Shown here: positions 1-11,252 of the stretch, piece after piece
Layout of the letters: every line of letters starts with the position of its first letter
How positions within the stretch are numbered: position 1 is the first letter of the stretch
DNA from: Rhodobacterales bacterium
GTDB lineage: Bacteria; Pseudomonadota; Alphaproteobacteria; Caulobacterales; Hyphomonadaceae
Direction: 5' to 3'
Length of the DNA stretch: 64,000 nt
Assembly: GCA_014763715.1 (NCBI GenBank)
Contig: JACXUV010000010.1
Span: 23,367-87,366 of the forward strand
Program-made: the position numbers and the translations under genes
The notes under the pieces: generated by a model
The model's input: the letters and a program-made list of their open reading frames with translations, nothing else
Database searches by the model: none
Told to the model about the DNA's origin: nothing

Positions 1-348
1 ATCCGGGAGGCCCAGCGTGATGCAGAACGGGACCTGGCACGCGGACGTGAAGGCGCCGCATCGGAGGATCAGGCGCGTGCCACGCAGGGCCTGTCAGAGC
101 TGAACCGGAACCTGGCCGCGATGCTGGACGAGATGCAGCGCGAACGCACCAATGAGGGCCAGGCCCGAAACGACCCGTTCGGCCGTGAAACGGGTGGCAT
201 GGGCAATAATGGCGACAATGTCCGTATTCCCGAAGAAGCGGAACGCCAGCGCGCCAAGGACATTCTGGAAGAACTGCGTCGGCGCTACAATGAAAGCGAC
301 GATGAAGAAGAACGCGAATATCTTCGGCGTCTGCTCGATCGCTTCTAG
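1..348 (+). CDS. DUF4175 (TIGR02302) family protein, C-terminal fragment (starts before window)
   Basis: Frame 1 is open from base 1; the C-terminus ...RQRAKDILEELRRRYNESDDEEEREYLRRLLDRF is typical of the family. Confidence 0.75.
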   Translation: MREAQRDAERDLARGREGAASEDQARATQGLSELNRNLAAMLDEMQRERTNEGQARNDPFGRETGGMGNNGDNVRIPEEAERQRAKDILEELRRRYNESDDEEEREYLRRLLDRF

Positions 349-359
349 GAGCTGGCAGT

Positions 360-2906
360 ATGGGAACTGAGGCAGACAAGCCGCAGGCGGAAAAGCAGCG
401 GGCCAACCCGGTGCCGCTGATGTTCGCCCTGCTTGCCTTTGCCCTCGCGATCTATGCAATCCATACGCGGCTCGATCATGTTTCCATGCATCTCGTCTAT
501 GCCCGGTTCTCCGGGCTGGCCCTGCCGGCTGTGCTGATCGCGCTGGCCGGCATGCTGGCGAGTTATGGGGCCGCCACGTTGCGCGACAGTCTCACTTTGC
601 GCCATCTGGGCCTGCTGCGTCCGTGGCGTGATACGGCGTTCGTGTCGTTCACGGCGCAGGCCGTTGGCAACTCCCTCGGTGAGGCGGAATTGACGGGCGC
701 AAGCGTCCGTTCACGGATCTATGGCGGGCTCGGCCTGTCGGAGGATGAGAGTCAGGCAGTGTCACGCCTCACGCGGATCAGCCTGACGGTCGGGGCCCTG
801 CTGCTCAGCGGTCTTGGCCTTGTTTTTGAGGCATCTGCCTTCCCGGTGCATTTCGGCATGCCGGACAGGGTCGCGATTGCACTTGGCTGCGTGTTGCTGG
901 CGCTGGTGGTCTGGCATGTCTGGAATGCCAGCCTGTTGCTGCCGGGCGGCCTGTCTGGCGTGCTGGGGCGTGTCGCAGTCAGTCTTGCCGACTGGACGGC
1001 GGCCGGGCTCGTCCTGTTCGCCCTGCTGCCGGACGAGACGGCAATCGGCTTTGCCGCTTTCGTGCCGGTCTTCGCGCTCGCCTGTCTTGCCGGTGCGATG
1101 AGCGGCCTGCCGGGCGGCATCGGCGTGTTTGAGGCGGTCATCCTCCTGCTCGTGCCGGCCAGCCCTGTTGAGGGCCTTGTCGCCAGCCTCATTGCGTTCC
1201 GGGCCATCTATTTCCTTGTGCCGCTGGTGATTGCCGGGGCCGGGATGAGCCGCAGCATCCTGCGCCGGCATGTTCCGGCCTTGCAGGGTGTCGGGCGCGG
1301 GGCAGGGGATGTCGCGGCCCTGTTTGCGCCGGTCGTCTTCGGCCTGCTGGCCTTCGCCAGCGGCGCCTACATGCTGATCGCCGCGATGACGCCTGCGCTG
1401 CCCGCGCCGCTCAAGGCGGCGGCGCATTATCTGCCGCTGCCCGTGATCGAGCTGTCGCACTTCCTGGCATCGGTCGTCGGCCTGTTCCTGCTGATCGTCG
1501 CGAACGGCCTCGCGCGGCGGCTCAGCCATGCGTGGATGGTTGCCATGGGGCTGCTGACGGTCGGGATCGGCCTGACGCTGACCAAAGGGGCAAGCCCCGG
1601 TGAGGCCCTGCCGCTGGTCATTGTCCTGATCATTCTGGGTCTGTCGCGTGCCGCGTTCTACCGGGCGACACCGCTTGCCGCGACGCGGCTGACCCCGGTC
1701 ATGACGCTCGCCATCCTTGCTACGCTGGGCGCGGTGATCTGGCTGGGCCTGTTCTCCTATGAACATGTCGAATACCGGAACGAGCTGTGGTGGCAGGTGG
1801 CGCTGCATGGGGGCACGTCGCGCTTCCTGCGGGCGGCGGGCGGGGTCAGCGTGCTGGCCTTCCTGTACCTGGCCTGGAACTGGCTGCGCCCGCTGCACAC
1901 GCCGCCGGAAGACGCGCCGCCATTGGAAGAGGTGCGCAGCATCCTTGCCGGGGCCGACGCGGCCAGGCCGGATGCAGCGCTTGCCCTGTGCGGCGACAAG
2001 CGGTTCCATTTCAGCCCCTCGCGGCGTTCCTTCATCATGTTCGCCGTGCGCGGCGGCAACTGGATCGCCATGGGCGAGCCTGTGGGCCTTGCGGAGGAAA
2101 TCCCGTCGCTTGTCTGGTCCTTCCGTGAAGCCGCTGACGCCGCAGGCGCGGGCATCGTGTTCTATGCCATGGGGCGGGACTTCCTGCCGCTGGCCGTGGA
2201 CCTTGGTCTGTCCGTACAGAAGATCGGCGAGACGGCGATTGTTCCGTTGGCGGAGTTATCTTTGGAAGGATCGGACCGCGCGCGCCTGCGCCAGGTCTAC
2301 AACCGTGCAGGGCGCGACGGGCTCAGCTTCGACGTGCTGGCACCGCAGGATGTGTCCGCGCACATGGAGCGGCTGCAGGCAATTTCCGACGAATGGCTGG
2401 ATGCGCATGGCGGGGCAGAAAAGGGCTTCTCCCTCGGCCGGTTCGATCCGGACTATATCGCCAGCTTCCCCATCGCCATTGCGCGCTTTGAAGGGGAAAT
2501 CGTCGCCTTCGCCAATCTCTGGCCGGGCGCGGGCAAGCGGGAGATCGCCATCGACCTGATGCGCTTTTCCGCAGCGGCCCCGCGCGCGGTGATGGATTAC
2601 CTCTTCGTCTCCGGCATGCTGTGGGCGAAGGGGGAGGGGTATCAGCGCTTTGACCTCGGCATGGCGCCACTGTCCGGGCTGGAGGCGCACCGCCTCGCCC
2701 CCGCGATGAGCCGGATCGGCGCCTTCCTGTTCGAGCATGCCAATGCCGTCTACGGCTTTGAGGGCCTGCGTGCCTACAAGGACAAGTTCCACCCGGTCTG
2801 GGAGCCGCTCTATCTCGCAGCGCCGAATGCGCGGGCGCTGCCCGGCGCGCTCGCTGATGTCGGCATCCTGACGAGCGGTGGCCTCACCCAGATGTTCCGC
2901 AAATAG
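360..2906 (+). CDS. mprF: Bifunctional lysylphosphatidylglycerol flippase/synthetase MprF
   Basis: 848 aa; multi-TM N-terminus with GGIGVFEA motif and C-terminal DUF2156-type domain (FMLA/GLRAYKDKFHPVWEPLYL). Confidence 0.9.
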   Translation: MGTEADKPQAEKQRANPVPLMFALLAFALAIYAIHTRLDHVSMHLVYARFSGLALPAVLIALAGMLASYGAATLRDSLTLRHLGLLRPWRDTAFVSFTAQAVGNSLGEAELTGASVRSRIYGGLGLSEDESQAVSRLTRISLTVGALLLSGLGLVFEASAFPVHFGMPDRVAIALGCVLLALVVWHVWNASLLLPGGLSGVLGRVAVSLADWTAAGLVLFALLPDETAIGFAAFVPVFALACLAGAMSGLPGGIGVFEAVILLLVPASPVEGLVASLIAFRAIYFLVPLVIAGAGMSRSILRRHVPALQGVGRGAGDVAALFAPVVFGLLAFASGAYMLIAAMTPALPAPLKAAAHYLPLPVIELSHFLASVVGLFLLIVANGLARRLSHAWMVAMGLLTVGIGLTLTKGASPGEALPLVIVLIILGLSRAAFYRATPLAATRLTPVMTLAILATLGAVIWLGLFSYEHVEYRNELWWQVALHGGTSRFLRAAGGVSVLAFLYLAWNWLRPLHTPPEDAPPLEEVRSILAGADAARPDAALALCGDKRFHFSPSRRSFIMFAVRGGNWIAMGEPVGLAEEIPSLVWSFREAADAAGAGIVFYAMGRDFLPLAVDLGLSVQKIGETAIVPLAELSLEGSDRARLRQVYNRAGRDGLSFDVLAPQDVSAHMERLQAISDEWLDAHGGAEKGFSLGRFDPDYIASFPIAIARFEGEIVAFANLWPGAGKREIAIDLMRFSAAAPRAVMDYLFVSGMLWAKGEGYQRFDLGMAPLSGLEAHRLAPAMSRIGAFLFEHANAVYGFEGLRAYKDKFHPVWEPLYLAAPNARALPGALADVGILTSGGLTQMFRK

Positions 2907-2965
2907 GCACTCTTGCGCCCGGGCCCGGCCTCTGCCTTGATGGAAAGAAAACCGGGAGGATACGC

Positions 2966-3925
2966 ATGGCGCGCTGGGAATACACGCACGGACTGAAGGA
3001 TATCGGCAATGGCCTCTATGCCTGGCTGCAACCGGATGGCGGCTGGGGCTGGTCGAATGCCGGCCTGATCGTCGATGGCGACCAGTCGCTGTTGGTCGAT
3101 ACGCTGTTCGACATGCATCTGACACGCGACATGCTGAACGCGATGGCGGATGCCTCCGGGGTCAGCGCGGACAGGATCGGCACGATCGTCAACACGCATG
3201 CGAACGGGGATCATTGCCACGGCAATGGCTGCTGTCCGCAGGCGGAAATCATCGCTTCAGAGGCCAGCGCGAAGGAAATGGCGGAGATCCCGCCCGATGC
3301 GCTGGCCATGTTCAAGAAGATGGGCGGCCAACTCGGCCCCGGCGGCGCCTATTTCGCTGACATCTTCTCGCCGTTCGATTTTGCAGCCGTGGAAGAACGC
3401 CTGCCGACGCAGACTTTTACGGGCCGGATGGACCTGACAGTCGGTGACAAGGCGGTGGAGCTGCACGAGGTCGGCCCTGCGCATACGGGCGGTGACGTCA
3501 TCGTCCATGTGCCGGCCGACAGGACGGTGTTCACCGGCGACATCCTCTTCATCGACGGCACGCCCTTGATGTGGGCGGGGCCGGTGCAGAACTGGATCAA
3601 TGCCTGCGAGAAGATCATCGCCATGGAGGCGGATGTGATCGTTCCGGGCCATGGTCCGATTACGGACAAGGCAGGCGTGCAGCGCGTGGCCGACTATCTC
3701 GCTTATGTCGACGTCGAGGCGCGCAAGCGCTTCGATGCCGGGCTCAGCGTGCGGGACGCGGCCCATGACATCGCCCTCGGCGACTATGCCCGCTGGGGCG
3801 ATGCCGAGCGGATCGCCGTCAATGTCGACAGCCTCTACCGCGAATATCGCGGCGACGGGCAGGTAACCCCGGTGATGGAACTCTTCACCCTGATGGCGGA
3901 AATGCGCGACGCGCAGCGAAAATAG
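2966..3925 (+). CDS. MBL-fold metallo-hydrolase
   Basis: 319 aa; THANGDHCHGN, GPAHTGGD, FTGDILFIDGTP and PGHGP metallo-beta-lactamase motifs. Confidence 0.88.
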   Translation: MARWEYTHGLKDIGNGLYAWLQPDGGWGWSNAGLIVDGDQSLLVDTLFDMHLTRDMLNAMADASGVSADRIGTIVNTHANGDHCHGNGCCPQAEIIASEASAKEMAEIPPDALAMFKKMGGQLGPGGAYFADIFSPFDFAAVEERLPTQTFTGRMDLTVGDKAVELHEVGPAHTGGDVIVHVPADRTVFTGDILFIDGTPLMWAGPVQNWINACEKIIAMEADVIVPGHGPITDKAGVQRVADYLAYVDVEARKRFDAGLSVRDAAHDIALGDYARWGDAERIAVNVDSLYREYRGDGQVTPVMELFTLMAEMRDAQRK

Positions 3926-3970
3926 GGGGCGCTGGTAGATCTGTCAGCATGCCTGCCTGTGCGCCGTGGA

Positions 3971-4669
3971 TCAGATTGGTTTGAAAGTCAGTTCCACGCC
4001 GGCGCCTCGGCACACTGTATTGAGTGTGCAATGAAGTGTCCCTATCCGTTCAGCGGTAGACTGGTTTGACCGCATTGCTGGATCCCATTCAAGGATATTG
4101 ATGTCGAATGATGCTTGCTTGATCAGTTCGCCGGTTATCAGGCATGCATACTTGTCAATGCACGGATAATTGCTGAGGTCCCGTGCCGCTCCACCCCATG
4201 GGTGAATCAGCCAATCCTCTTGATAGTTCGGCCCCAGCAGAAGGTCTGACGTGCCGTCATCATACACAATTTGGAGAATGACATCGGGCGCGGTGGATGC
4301 ATCCAGAAGGGTCGTTCCCGTGTCCCAAGGTGTCTTGTCCGGTTTCAGCTCATCAACAGAGACGGTAATGATGACCGGCCAGCCTGCGCGTGACGGAGCG
4401 GGTATGATTGCGGGTTGGGGATTTTCAGCATCTGGCGGAGGGGCAGGGCGACTGGCTTCCGGTTGATCGGCAATGGAATCGCTCGATGCTGGGTCTTCGA
4501 GTTTGGTCGGCTCAACAGCTGTGTTGTCAGAAGGTGCGGACGCTTTCTCAGTGGATCCGAACCGGTCAGCGAGTTGCAGGCCACCGAGGAGGAGAGACAT
4601 GACGGCTGCAAGAGACCCAAGGATGATGTGTGGGCGTCTGAACAGGCGAGGCTGTCTCGCTTTCGGCAT
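3971..4669 (-). CDS. Hypothetical single-TM protein with Pro-rich linker and exported C-terminal domain
   Basis: 232 aa ORF; N-terminal TM segment followed by a P/A/E-rich linker; no family recognised. Confidence 0.6.
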   Translation of the reverse strand: MPKARQPRLFRRPHIILGSLAAVMSLLLGGLQLADRFGSTEKASAPSDNTAVEPTKLEDPASSDSIADQPEASRPAPPPDAENPQPAIIPAPSRAGWPVIITVSVDELKPDKTPWDTGTTLLDASTAPDVILQIVYDDGTSDLLLGPNYQEDWLIHPWGGAARDLSNYPCIDKYACLITGELIKQASFDINILEWDPAMRSNQSTAERIGTLHCTLNTVCRGAGVELTFKPI

Positions 4670-4704
4670 CTTCGGAATCCTTCATAAGTTGAAGGACCTT
4701 ACAT

Positions 4705-5277
4705 CTAGCGATTCGCTCCGGGAACCCATTTGATATCGTCCACGCCATTCCCGTTCGCGGCGCGGGCGGCGACGAACAGCCAGTCGGAGAGGCGGTTGAT
4801 GAAGGCGAGGGCCTCGGCGCTGACGGGTTCATCCTCCATGGCGGAAAGCTCTGCCACTTTCCGCTCCGCCGTGCGGCAGAGGGTGCGGGCGACGTGAAGC
4901 TGCGCCGCGAGCGGCGTGCCGCCCGGCAGGATGAAACTGTCCAGCGGTGCGATGCTGGCATTCATCTCGTCGATTTCCTTTTCCAGCCGCTGCACCTGCG
5001 ATTCGATGATACGCAGCGGGGTCCACTCCAGCACGCGGCCGCGTTCCGGCGTGGCAAGGTCTGCTCCCAGGTCGAACAGATCATTCTGTATGCGGCGGAT
5101 CGCGCTCAGCATTTCGCCATCGGCATGCAGGGCCGCAACGCCAAGGGCGGCATTCACCTCGTCCACGCTGCCATAGGAGGCAACACGCGGATGCCACTTC
5201 GCCACTTCCTCGCCAGTCGAGAGGCGCGTGCGGCCCTTGTCTCCGGTGCGGGTGTAGATCTTGTCGAGTTTGACCAT
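4705..5277 (-). CDS. Cob(I)yrinic acid a,c-diamide adenosyltransferase (PduO type)
   Basis: MVKLDKIYTRTGDKGRTRLSTGEEVAKWHPRVASYGSVDEVNAALG and RTLCRTAERKV motifs. Confidence 0.93.
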   Translation of the reverse strand: MVKLDKIYTRTGDKGRTRLSTGEEVAKWHPRVASYGSVDEVNAALGVAALHADGEMLSAIRRIQNDLFDLGADLATPERGRVLEWTPLRIIESQVQRLEKEIDEMNASIAPLDSFILPGGTPLAAQLHVARTLCRTAERKVAELSAMEDEPVSAEALAFINRLSDWLFVAARAANGNGVDDIKWVPGANR

Positions 5278-5315
5278 GGGGTCTCCTCAGGAATGTCAGA
5301 AGTGCCTCAGGAAAG

Positions 5316-5522
5316 TCAGAAATGAATGGCGCCGGCCATGAAGCCGATGATCACCAGAAGGGCGATCACGATGGCCTGCAGGAAGATGCGCATCCGCATC
5401 AGCTTGTTGGAACGGCTCGGCTGGTTGTCATCGGTGCGCGCCAGGTTGGCGATGCCGAGGCCCAGCACGACCAGCAGGGCAGCCAGCGAGCCATAGAAGA
5501 GAATGGAAATCAGCAATTGCAT
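5316..5522 (-). CDS. Twin-TM small membrane protein (HIG1-like)
   Basis: 68 aa from the internal ATG at 5522: MQLLISILFYGSLAALLVVLGLG...RMRIFLQAIVIALLVIIGFMAG. Confidence 0.75.
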   Translation of the reverse strand: MQLLISILFYGSLAALLVVLGLGIANLARTDDNQPSRSNKLMRMRIFLQAIVIALLVIIGFMAGAIHF

Positions 5523-5616
5523 GTCATGTCGCCTTTCCGGCCTTGAACTCATTCTAACATAGGCGCGTGCGCCGCCGGGGACAGGCGCGAAAGCGTCGCG
5601 CCCGGCTTTCGTTGGC

Positions 5617-5925
5617 TCAGCCGCCTGATTCGAGCCGGGCCGCCAAAGCCTCGATCCGCTCGGAAACAGCTGCCATTGCGTCTGCGGCTTTTTGTTCCGC
5701 CGCGGGGGAGGTGCCACCTGTCCGCCGCGCTGCATCCAGTTCGTCCAGCAGGGCGAGCGCCGTGATCAGCAGCAGGCGTTCCTCGCCAATGTCGCCTACG
5801 GCGCTGGCAATGTGCTTCACCCGTGCGTCCAGCTGCTGGGACAGTGCCACGATGCGGGCTTCCTGTCCGGGGGCGCAGGCGATGGAATAGTTCCGGCCAC
5901 GCAGGGTGATATCGGCCTTGGCCAT
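5617..5925 (-). CDS. zapA: Cell division protein ZapA
   Basis: MAKADITLRGRNYSIACAPGQEARIVALSQQLDARV...ERLLLITALALLDEL. Confidence 0.85.
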   Translation of the reverse strand: MAKADITLRGRNYSIACAPGQEARIVALSQQLDARVKHIASAVGDIGEERLLLITALALLDELDAARRTGGTSPAAEQKAADAMAAVSERIEALAARLESGG

Positions 5926-5929
5926 ATCC

Positions 5930-6199
5930 CTATGCCTCCTTGCCAAGGGCCGCGCGCACTTCCTCGATGGCGGCGCCAAGGGCCGTGCTGGCTTCGTCTG
6001 CCAGGGCCTGTAATTCGGTTTCCCGGCCTAGCGAAGCGTCCAGCTCTTCGGCCAGTCTCTCCCGGTCGGTGATCAGGGCGGACATCTCGGCCGCGACCAC
6101 GTCCGGATCGCCCGCCCGTGCCAGCAGGGCGTCGACGGCCCCCTCCAGGCGCCGGATGGCCGCATCGAGGCGGCGGGATTCACGGTCGATGTCGCTCAT
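5930..6199 (-). CDS. DUF4164-type coiled-coil protein
   Basis: 89 aa coiled coil immediately upstream of zapA, the usual alphaproteobacterial context. Confidence 0.7.
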   Translation of the reverse strand: MSDIDRESRRLDAAIRRLEGAVDALLARAGDPDVVAAEMSALITDRERLAEELDASLGRETELQALADEASTALGAAIEEVRAALGKEA

Positions 6200-6303
6200 G
6201 TTTCAAAGGCTTAAACTCAATACGCAGCCGCGCCAAGCGGCTTGACGTAGCTGCAGCTATCTGGCCTAGCACACTTCCGGAGCGACTGAGGGAGATCAGC
6301 AGA

Positions 6304-8271
6304 ATGGCTGTAACCAACCGGGACATGGCTAATGCCGTACGTGCCCTATCCATGGATGCGGTGGAAGCCGCGAAATCGGGCCATGTCGGCCTGCCGCTGG
6401 GCATGGCGGATGCAGCCACGGTGCTGTTCCGCAAATTCCTGAAATTCGACCCCGCAGACCCGGCCTGGGCTGACCGCGACCGGTTCGTCCTGTCGGCGGG
6501 CCACGGCTCGATGCTGATCTATTCGCTGCTGCATCTGACGGGCTACAAGTCCGTCTCGCGCGACGATATCCGCAATTTCCGCCAGCTGGGCGCGAAGACG
6601 CCGGGCCACCCGGAAAACTTTCACACGCCAGGCGTCGAAACCACGACCGGCCCGCTGGGGCAGGGCATCGCCACGGCTGTCGGCATGGCCATTGCCGAAC
6701 GTCACCTCAACGCCCGCTTCGGCAATGATCTGGTCGACCACCACACCTGGGTCATCGCTGGCGACGGCTGCCTGATGGAAGGCATCAGCCAGGAAGCCAT
6801 CACGCTGGCCGGGCACCTCAAGCTCAACAAGCTGATCGTTCTGTTCGACGACAACTCCGTCACCATTGATGGCGGCACGGACCTGTCGGACAACACAGAC
6901 CAGTGCGCCCGCTTCGAAGCCTCCGGCTGGATCACGAAGAAAGTGGATGGCCATGACGAGAAAGACGTTGAGGCCGCGCTGACCTGGGCGAAAAAGCAGA
7001 AGAAGCCGGTCATGCTCGCCGTGAAGACGATCATCGGCTACGGCGCCCCGAAACTCGCCGGCACGGGCAAGGCCCATGGCGGCCCGTACGGCGCTGAGGA
7101 AATCGCAGGCATCCGCGAAAACATCGGCTGGAAATACCCGCCCTTCGAAGTGCCTGCCGCGATCGAGAAAGCCTGGGCGAAAGCCGGGGAGCGTTCGAAG
7201 AAAGACCACGAGGCCTGGAAGAAGCGCCTCGCCGCGTCTGCCCATAAGGGCGAGTTCAACGCAGCCATGGCGGGTCGCCTGCCGAAGAACATCGCCAAGG
7301 CGATCAACAAGCACAAGAAGGCCGTCGCCGAGGGCGGTGCCAAGAAGGCCACCCGCCAGTGGAGCGGTGAGGCCCTCGAAGTGCTGACCGGCCTGATCCC
7401 GGAAATGGTCGGCGGTTCGGCTGACCTGACGGGCTCCAACAACACCAAGACCAGCCATACCGACCCGATGACCCCGAAAAGCTGGGGCGGGCGCTATATC
7501 CATTATGGCGTGCGCGAGCATGCCATGGCGGCTGCGATGAACGGCATGGCGCTGCATGGCGGCATCCTGCCTTATTCCGGCACCTTCCTGGTCTTTGCGG
7601 ACTATTCCCGTGCTGCCATCCGCCTCGGCGCCCTGATGGGCACGCGCGTCGTGCACGTCATGACGCACGATTCCATCGGCCTTGGCGAAGACGGCCCGAC
7701 GCACCAGCCGGTCGAGCATGTCGCCTCTCTGCGGGCCATGCCGAACATGCTGGTCTTCCGTCCGGCAGACGGCGTGGAAACGGCCGAGTGCTGGGAAATC
7801 GCCATCGCCAACGAGACCGGCCCGTCCACCATGGCGCTGACGCGTCAGGGCGTTGGTCCGGCGCGCACAACGCACACGGATGAAAACCTGTCCGCCAAGG
7901 GTGCCTATGTCCTTTCCGACGTGAAAGGCGCGCAGGCCACCATCCTGGCGACGGGCTCCGAAGTCGAGATCGCGCTTGCTGCGCAGGCCCTGCTGGCCGA
8001 AGACGGCATCAAGGCGCGTGTCGTGTCCTGCCCATGCCTCGAACTGTTCGAGAAGCAGCACGGCAATTACCGTAAATCCGTCCTCGGCACCGCTCCGCGC
8101 GTCGCCGTGGAGGCGGGCGTCCGCTTCGGCTGGGACCGCTGGATCGGTGAAGATGGCGGCTTTGTCGGCATGGACAGCTTCGGCGCCTCGGCCCCGTACC
8201 AGGAGCTCTACAAGAAGTTTGGCATCACGGCCCAGGCCGTCGCGGCCGAAGTGAAGAAGCGTATCGCCTGA
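6304..8271 (+). CDS. tkt: Transketolase
   Basis: [57 protein letters not shown]; probable ATG at 6304, inside the longer track ORF starting at 6118. Confidence 0.96.
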   Translation: MAVTNRDMANAVRALSMDAVEAAKSGHVGLPLGMADAATVLFRKFLKFDPADPAWADRDRFVLSAGHGSMLIYSLLHLTGYKSVSRDDIRNFRQLGAKTPGHPENFHTPGVETTTGPLGQGIATAVGMAIAERHLNARFGNDLVDHHTWVIAGDGCLMEGISQEAITLAGHLKLNKLIVLFDDNSVTIDGGTDLSDNTDQCARFEASGWITKKVDGHDEKDVEAALTWAKKQKKPVMLAVKTIIGYGAPKLAGTGKAHGGPYGAEEIAGIRENIGWKYPPFEVPAAIEKAWAKAGERSKKDHEAWKKRLAASAHKGEFNAAMAGRLPKNIAKAINKHKKAVAEGGAKKATRQWSGEALEVLTGLIPEMVGGSADLTGSNNTKTSHTDPMTPKSWGGRYIHYGVREHAMAAAMNGMALHGGILPYSGTFLVFADYSRAAIRLGALMGTRVVHVMTHDSIGLGEDGPTHQPVEHVASLRAMPNMLVFRPADGVETAECWEIAIANETGPSTMALTRQGVGPARTTHTDENLSAKGAYVLSDVKGAQATILATGSEVEIALAAQALLAEDGIKARVVSCPCLELFEKQHGNYRKSVLGTAPRVAVEAGVRFGWDRWIGEDGGFVGMDSFGASAPYQELYKKFGITAQAVAAEVKKRIA

Positions 8272-8276
8272 GCGGC

Positions 8277-9410
8277 TTACCGGCCGGTATAATTCGCCCT
8301 CGGACGGATTAGCCGGCCGCTTGCCTGCTGCTCGATCGCGTGTGCGATCCAGCCCGCCATGCGCCCGCTGGCGAAGATCAGGAAAGGCGCATCTTCCGGC
8401 AGGGAGAGCTGCACTGACAAGGCGGCGAGGGCCATGTCCACATTGGATGCCTCACCGCTTGCCTGTTCGGCGGCCTTGATGGCGCGCTTCAGGGCAGGGG
8501 CGGGTTTCATCCAGCGGAGCAAAGCCGCCGCCCGCGGATCGCCCGCCGGATAGAGCGCATGGCCCACCGCCGGAATACGCTCGCCCCGCGCGGCCAGTGC
8601 GGCGAGTGCCGCCTGCGGCCCATCCTCCACAGCCCGGTTCAGATAGGCCAGCGCCCGCGCTGAGGCTTCGCCATGCAGCGGCCCGGTCAGCGTGGCACAG
8701 CCTGCCAGCGCGCAGGCAGCCAGCGGCGCCCCGGTCGAGGCCGCCACCCGCGCCGCAAAGGTGGAGGGGTTCAGCTCATGATCCGCCACCAGAACAAGCG
8801 CCCGGCGCAACAGGTCCGTCCCGCCGGGGGAGAGGCCCCAGTGCCGGCCGAGGCGCTGGTGATAGAAGCCGCGCCCGCTCGTGCCCGTGACCGCCGTACA
8901 CCCGCTCGCCATCAGCAGCGCGCCTTCCTCCGCCAGCGCCGCGCTGCCGCGTCCGAAACTTGGCGGATCGCTTGCCGCTTGCATGGCGAGGCAAGTGAGC
9001 AGGCGGGCCTTGCCGGTCTCGCCTGCGGGTGCAACGGCGCCTGCCGCCCGGCTGGGAAAAGGAGCAGGTGCCTGCCAGAGCAGGGCGGCAACTTCTTCCA
9101 GCGTGGCATCGGCGGCGAGTTTCACGGCATCTTTTCCGCGATAGATCAGCTTGCCGTCCCGCACGGTCGTGATGGCGGTTTCCATCACCGGGTCGCCCCA
9201 GGAAATGGCAGCGCTGGCGATGGCCTGCCGCCCCCGTCCGCTACGGCGGCGCTGTACCAGGCCTGCAATATCTGCAGCGGAATAGACGCTGGCCCGCGGA
9301 TCGTTTTCGTCCGGATGGGAGGCAATCAGCCCCCGGCTGACATAGGCGTACAGCGTCTGCGGTTTCACCCCCAGCGCGTCCAGTGCTTCATCACGTCCGA
9401 TCCAGCTCAT
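8277..9410 (-). CDS. Citrate synthase family protein with N-terminal helix-turn-helix domain
   Basis: MSWIGRDEALDALGVKPQTLYAYVSRGLI (MerR/excisionase-like HTH) followed by a citrate synthase domain (LTGPLHGEA). Confidence 0.85.
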   Translation of the reverse strand: MSWIGRDEALDALGVKPQTLYAYVSRGLIASHPDENDPRASVYSAADIAGLVQRRRSGRGRQAIASAAISWGDPVMETAITTVRDGKLIYRGKDAVKLAADATLEEVAALLWQAPAPFPSRAAGAVAPAGETGKARLLTCLAMQAASDPPSFGRGSAALAEEGALLMASGCTAVTGTSGRGFYHQRLGRHWGLSPGGTDLLRRALVLVADHELNPSTFAARVAASTGAPLAACALAGCATLTGPLHGEASARALAYLNRAVEDGPQAALAALAARGERIPAVGHALYPAGDPRAAALLRWMKPAPALKRAIKAAEQASGEASNVDMALAALSVQLSLPEDAPFLIFASGRMAGWIAHAIEQQASGRLIRPRANYTGR

Positions 9411-9490
9411 ATATTGATTATATTGATCAAGATTGACGAAGGCCAGCCCCCGCGCGACATGAACGGCGAAATAATTGAAGGAGATCTCTC

Positions 9491-10558
<1,068 letters not shown>

Positions 10559-10598
10559 TGGTCAGACTGGCAGGATGCGGGGACAGACCAGGACCAAT

Positions 10599-10636
10599 CC
10601 CCCTCTCCCCTGGGAGAGGGGTCAGGGGTGAGGGGG
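10599..10636. repeat. CCCCTCTCCC-type intergenic palindromic repeat, copy 1
   Basis: cccctctcccctgggagaggggtcaggggtgaggggg. Confidence 0.75.
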
Positions 10637-10722
10637 TGCGGAGCATCTATTCAGAAATGAAGGTGACGGCGGCTGGATGAGTTGTTGGCACTGCAGGTTA
10701 CAGCGCATGGGGACAATACGTT

Positions 10723-10761
10723 GCCCCTCACCCCCAGCCCCTCTCCCGAGGGAGAGGGGGC
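10723..10761. repeat. CCCCTCTCCC-type intergenic palindromic repeat, copy 2 (inverted)
   Basis: gcccctcacccccagcccctctcccgagggagaggggg; reverse-complement arrangement of copy 1. Confidence 0.75.
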
Positions 10762-10815
10762 GCGTGCCGGAAGTCTCTATCCTCCCCTGAAGCGTCCGCC
10801 CTCATCCTTCGGACC

Positions 10816-11184
10816 ATGCATCCGCAACTCCGTATCTATTTTGACTTTGTCTGGCCGCTGTTCTGGCCATGGCTGGTCTGGAACCTGCTCCGTGTCGCCA
10901 GGTGGCACACGGAGACGGGACGCGATGCGCTGATGGCGGTGGATAAATTTGGCAACATCCGTTTCGTCCGGATGTCAGATCCGCCGCCGCCCGATGATCT
11001 CTACACTTATGAAGCGCCGCGCGTGCCGCGATGGGAACGTCCTGCTGTCTGCAGTGACGTGCTGGACGCCGTGCGCGTGATGTCCGCGCTAGTCCGCCAT
11101 GATCCGCCGAAGTCCGGTATAGTCATCCATAGTCATGCCATAGTCCGGATTGATCATGCGCTGAACGTGCGTGGTCCGCCCTAG
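10816..11184 (+). CDS. Hypothetical Trp-rich protein; paralogous to the ORF at 53394-53681
   Basis: MHPQLRIYFDFVWPLFWPWLVWNLLRVARWHTETGRDALMAVD is nearly identical in both copies. Confidence 0.6.
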   Translation: MHPQLRIYFDFVWPLFWPWLVWNLLRVARWHTETGRDALMAVDKFGNIRFVRMSDPPPPDDLYTYEAPRVPRWERPAVCSDVLDAVRVMSALVRHDPPKSGIVIHSHAIVRIDHALNVRGPP

Positions 11185-11252
11185 GGCGGACCCAATCCGA
11201 ATTCAGCTAACTGCACCGGACGGCACCCGCCGCGCCGGGCAAATGTGCTGGA

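Noticed and set aside
762-2009. 415-aa ORF on the minus strand
   Set aside because: Antisense shadow of mprF with R/Q/P-rich composition
5523-5616. Possible 6S RNA downstream of zapA
   Set aside because: The gap is only about 94 bp, too short for 6S RNA, and no bulged long hairpin was evident
6346-8061. 571-aa ORF on the minus strand
   Set aside because: Antisense shadow of transketolase
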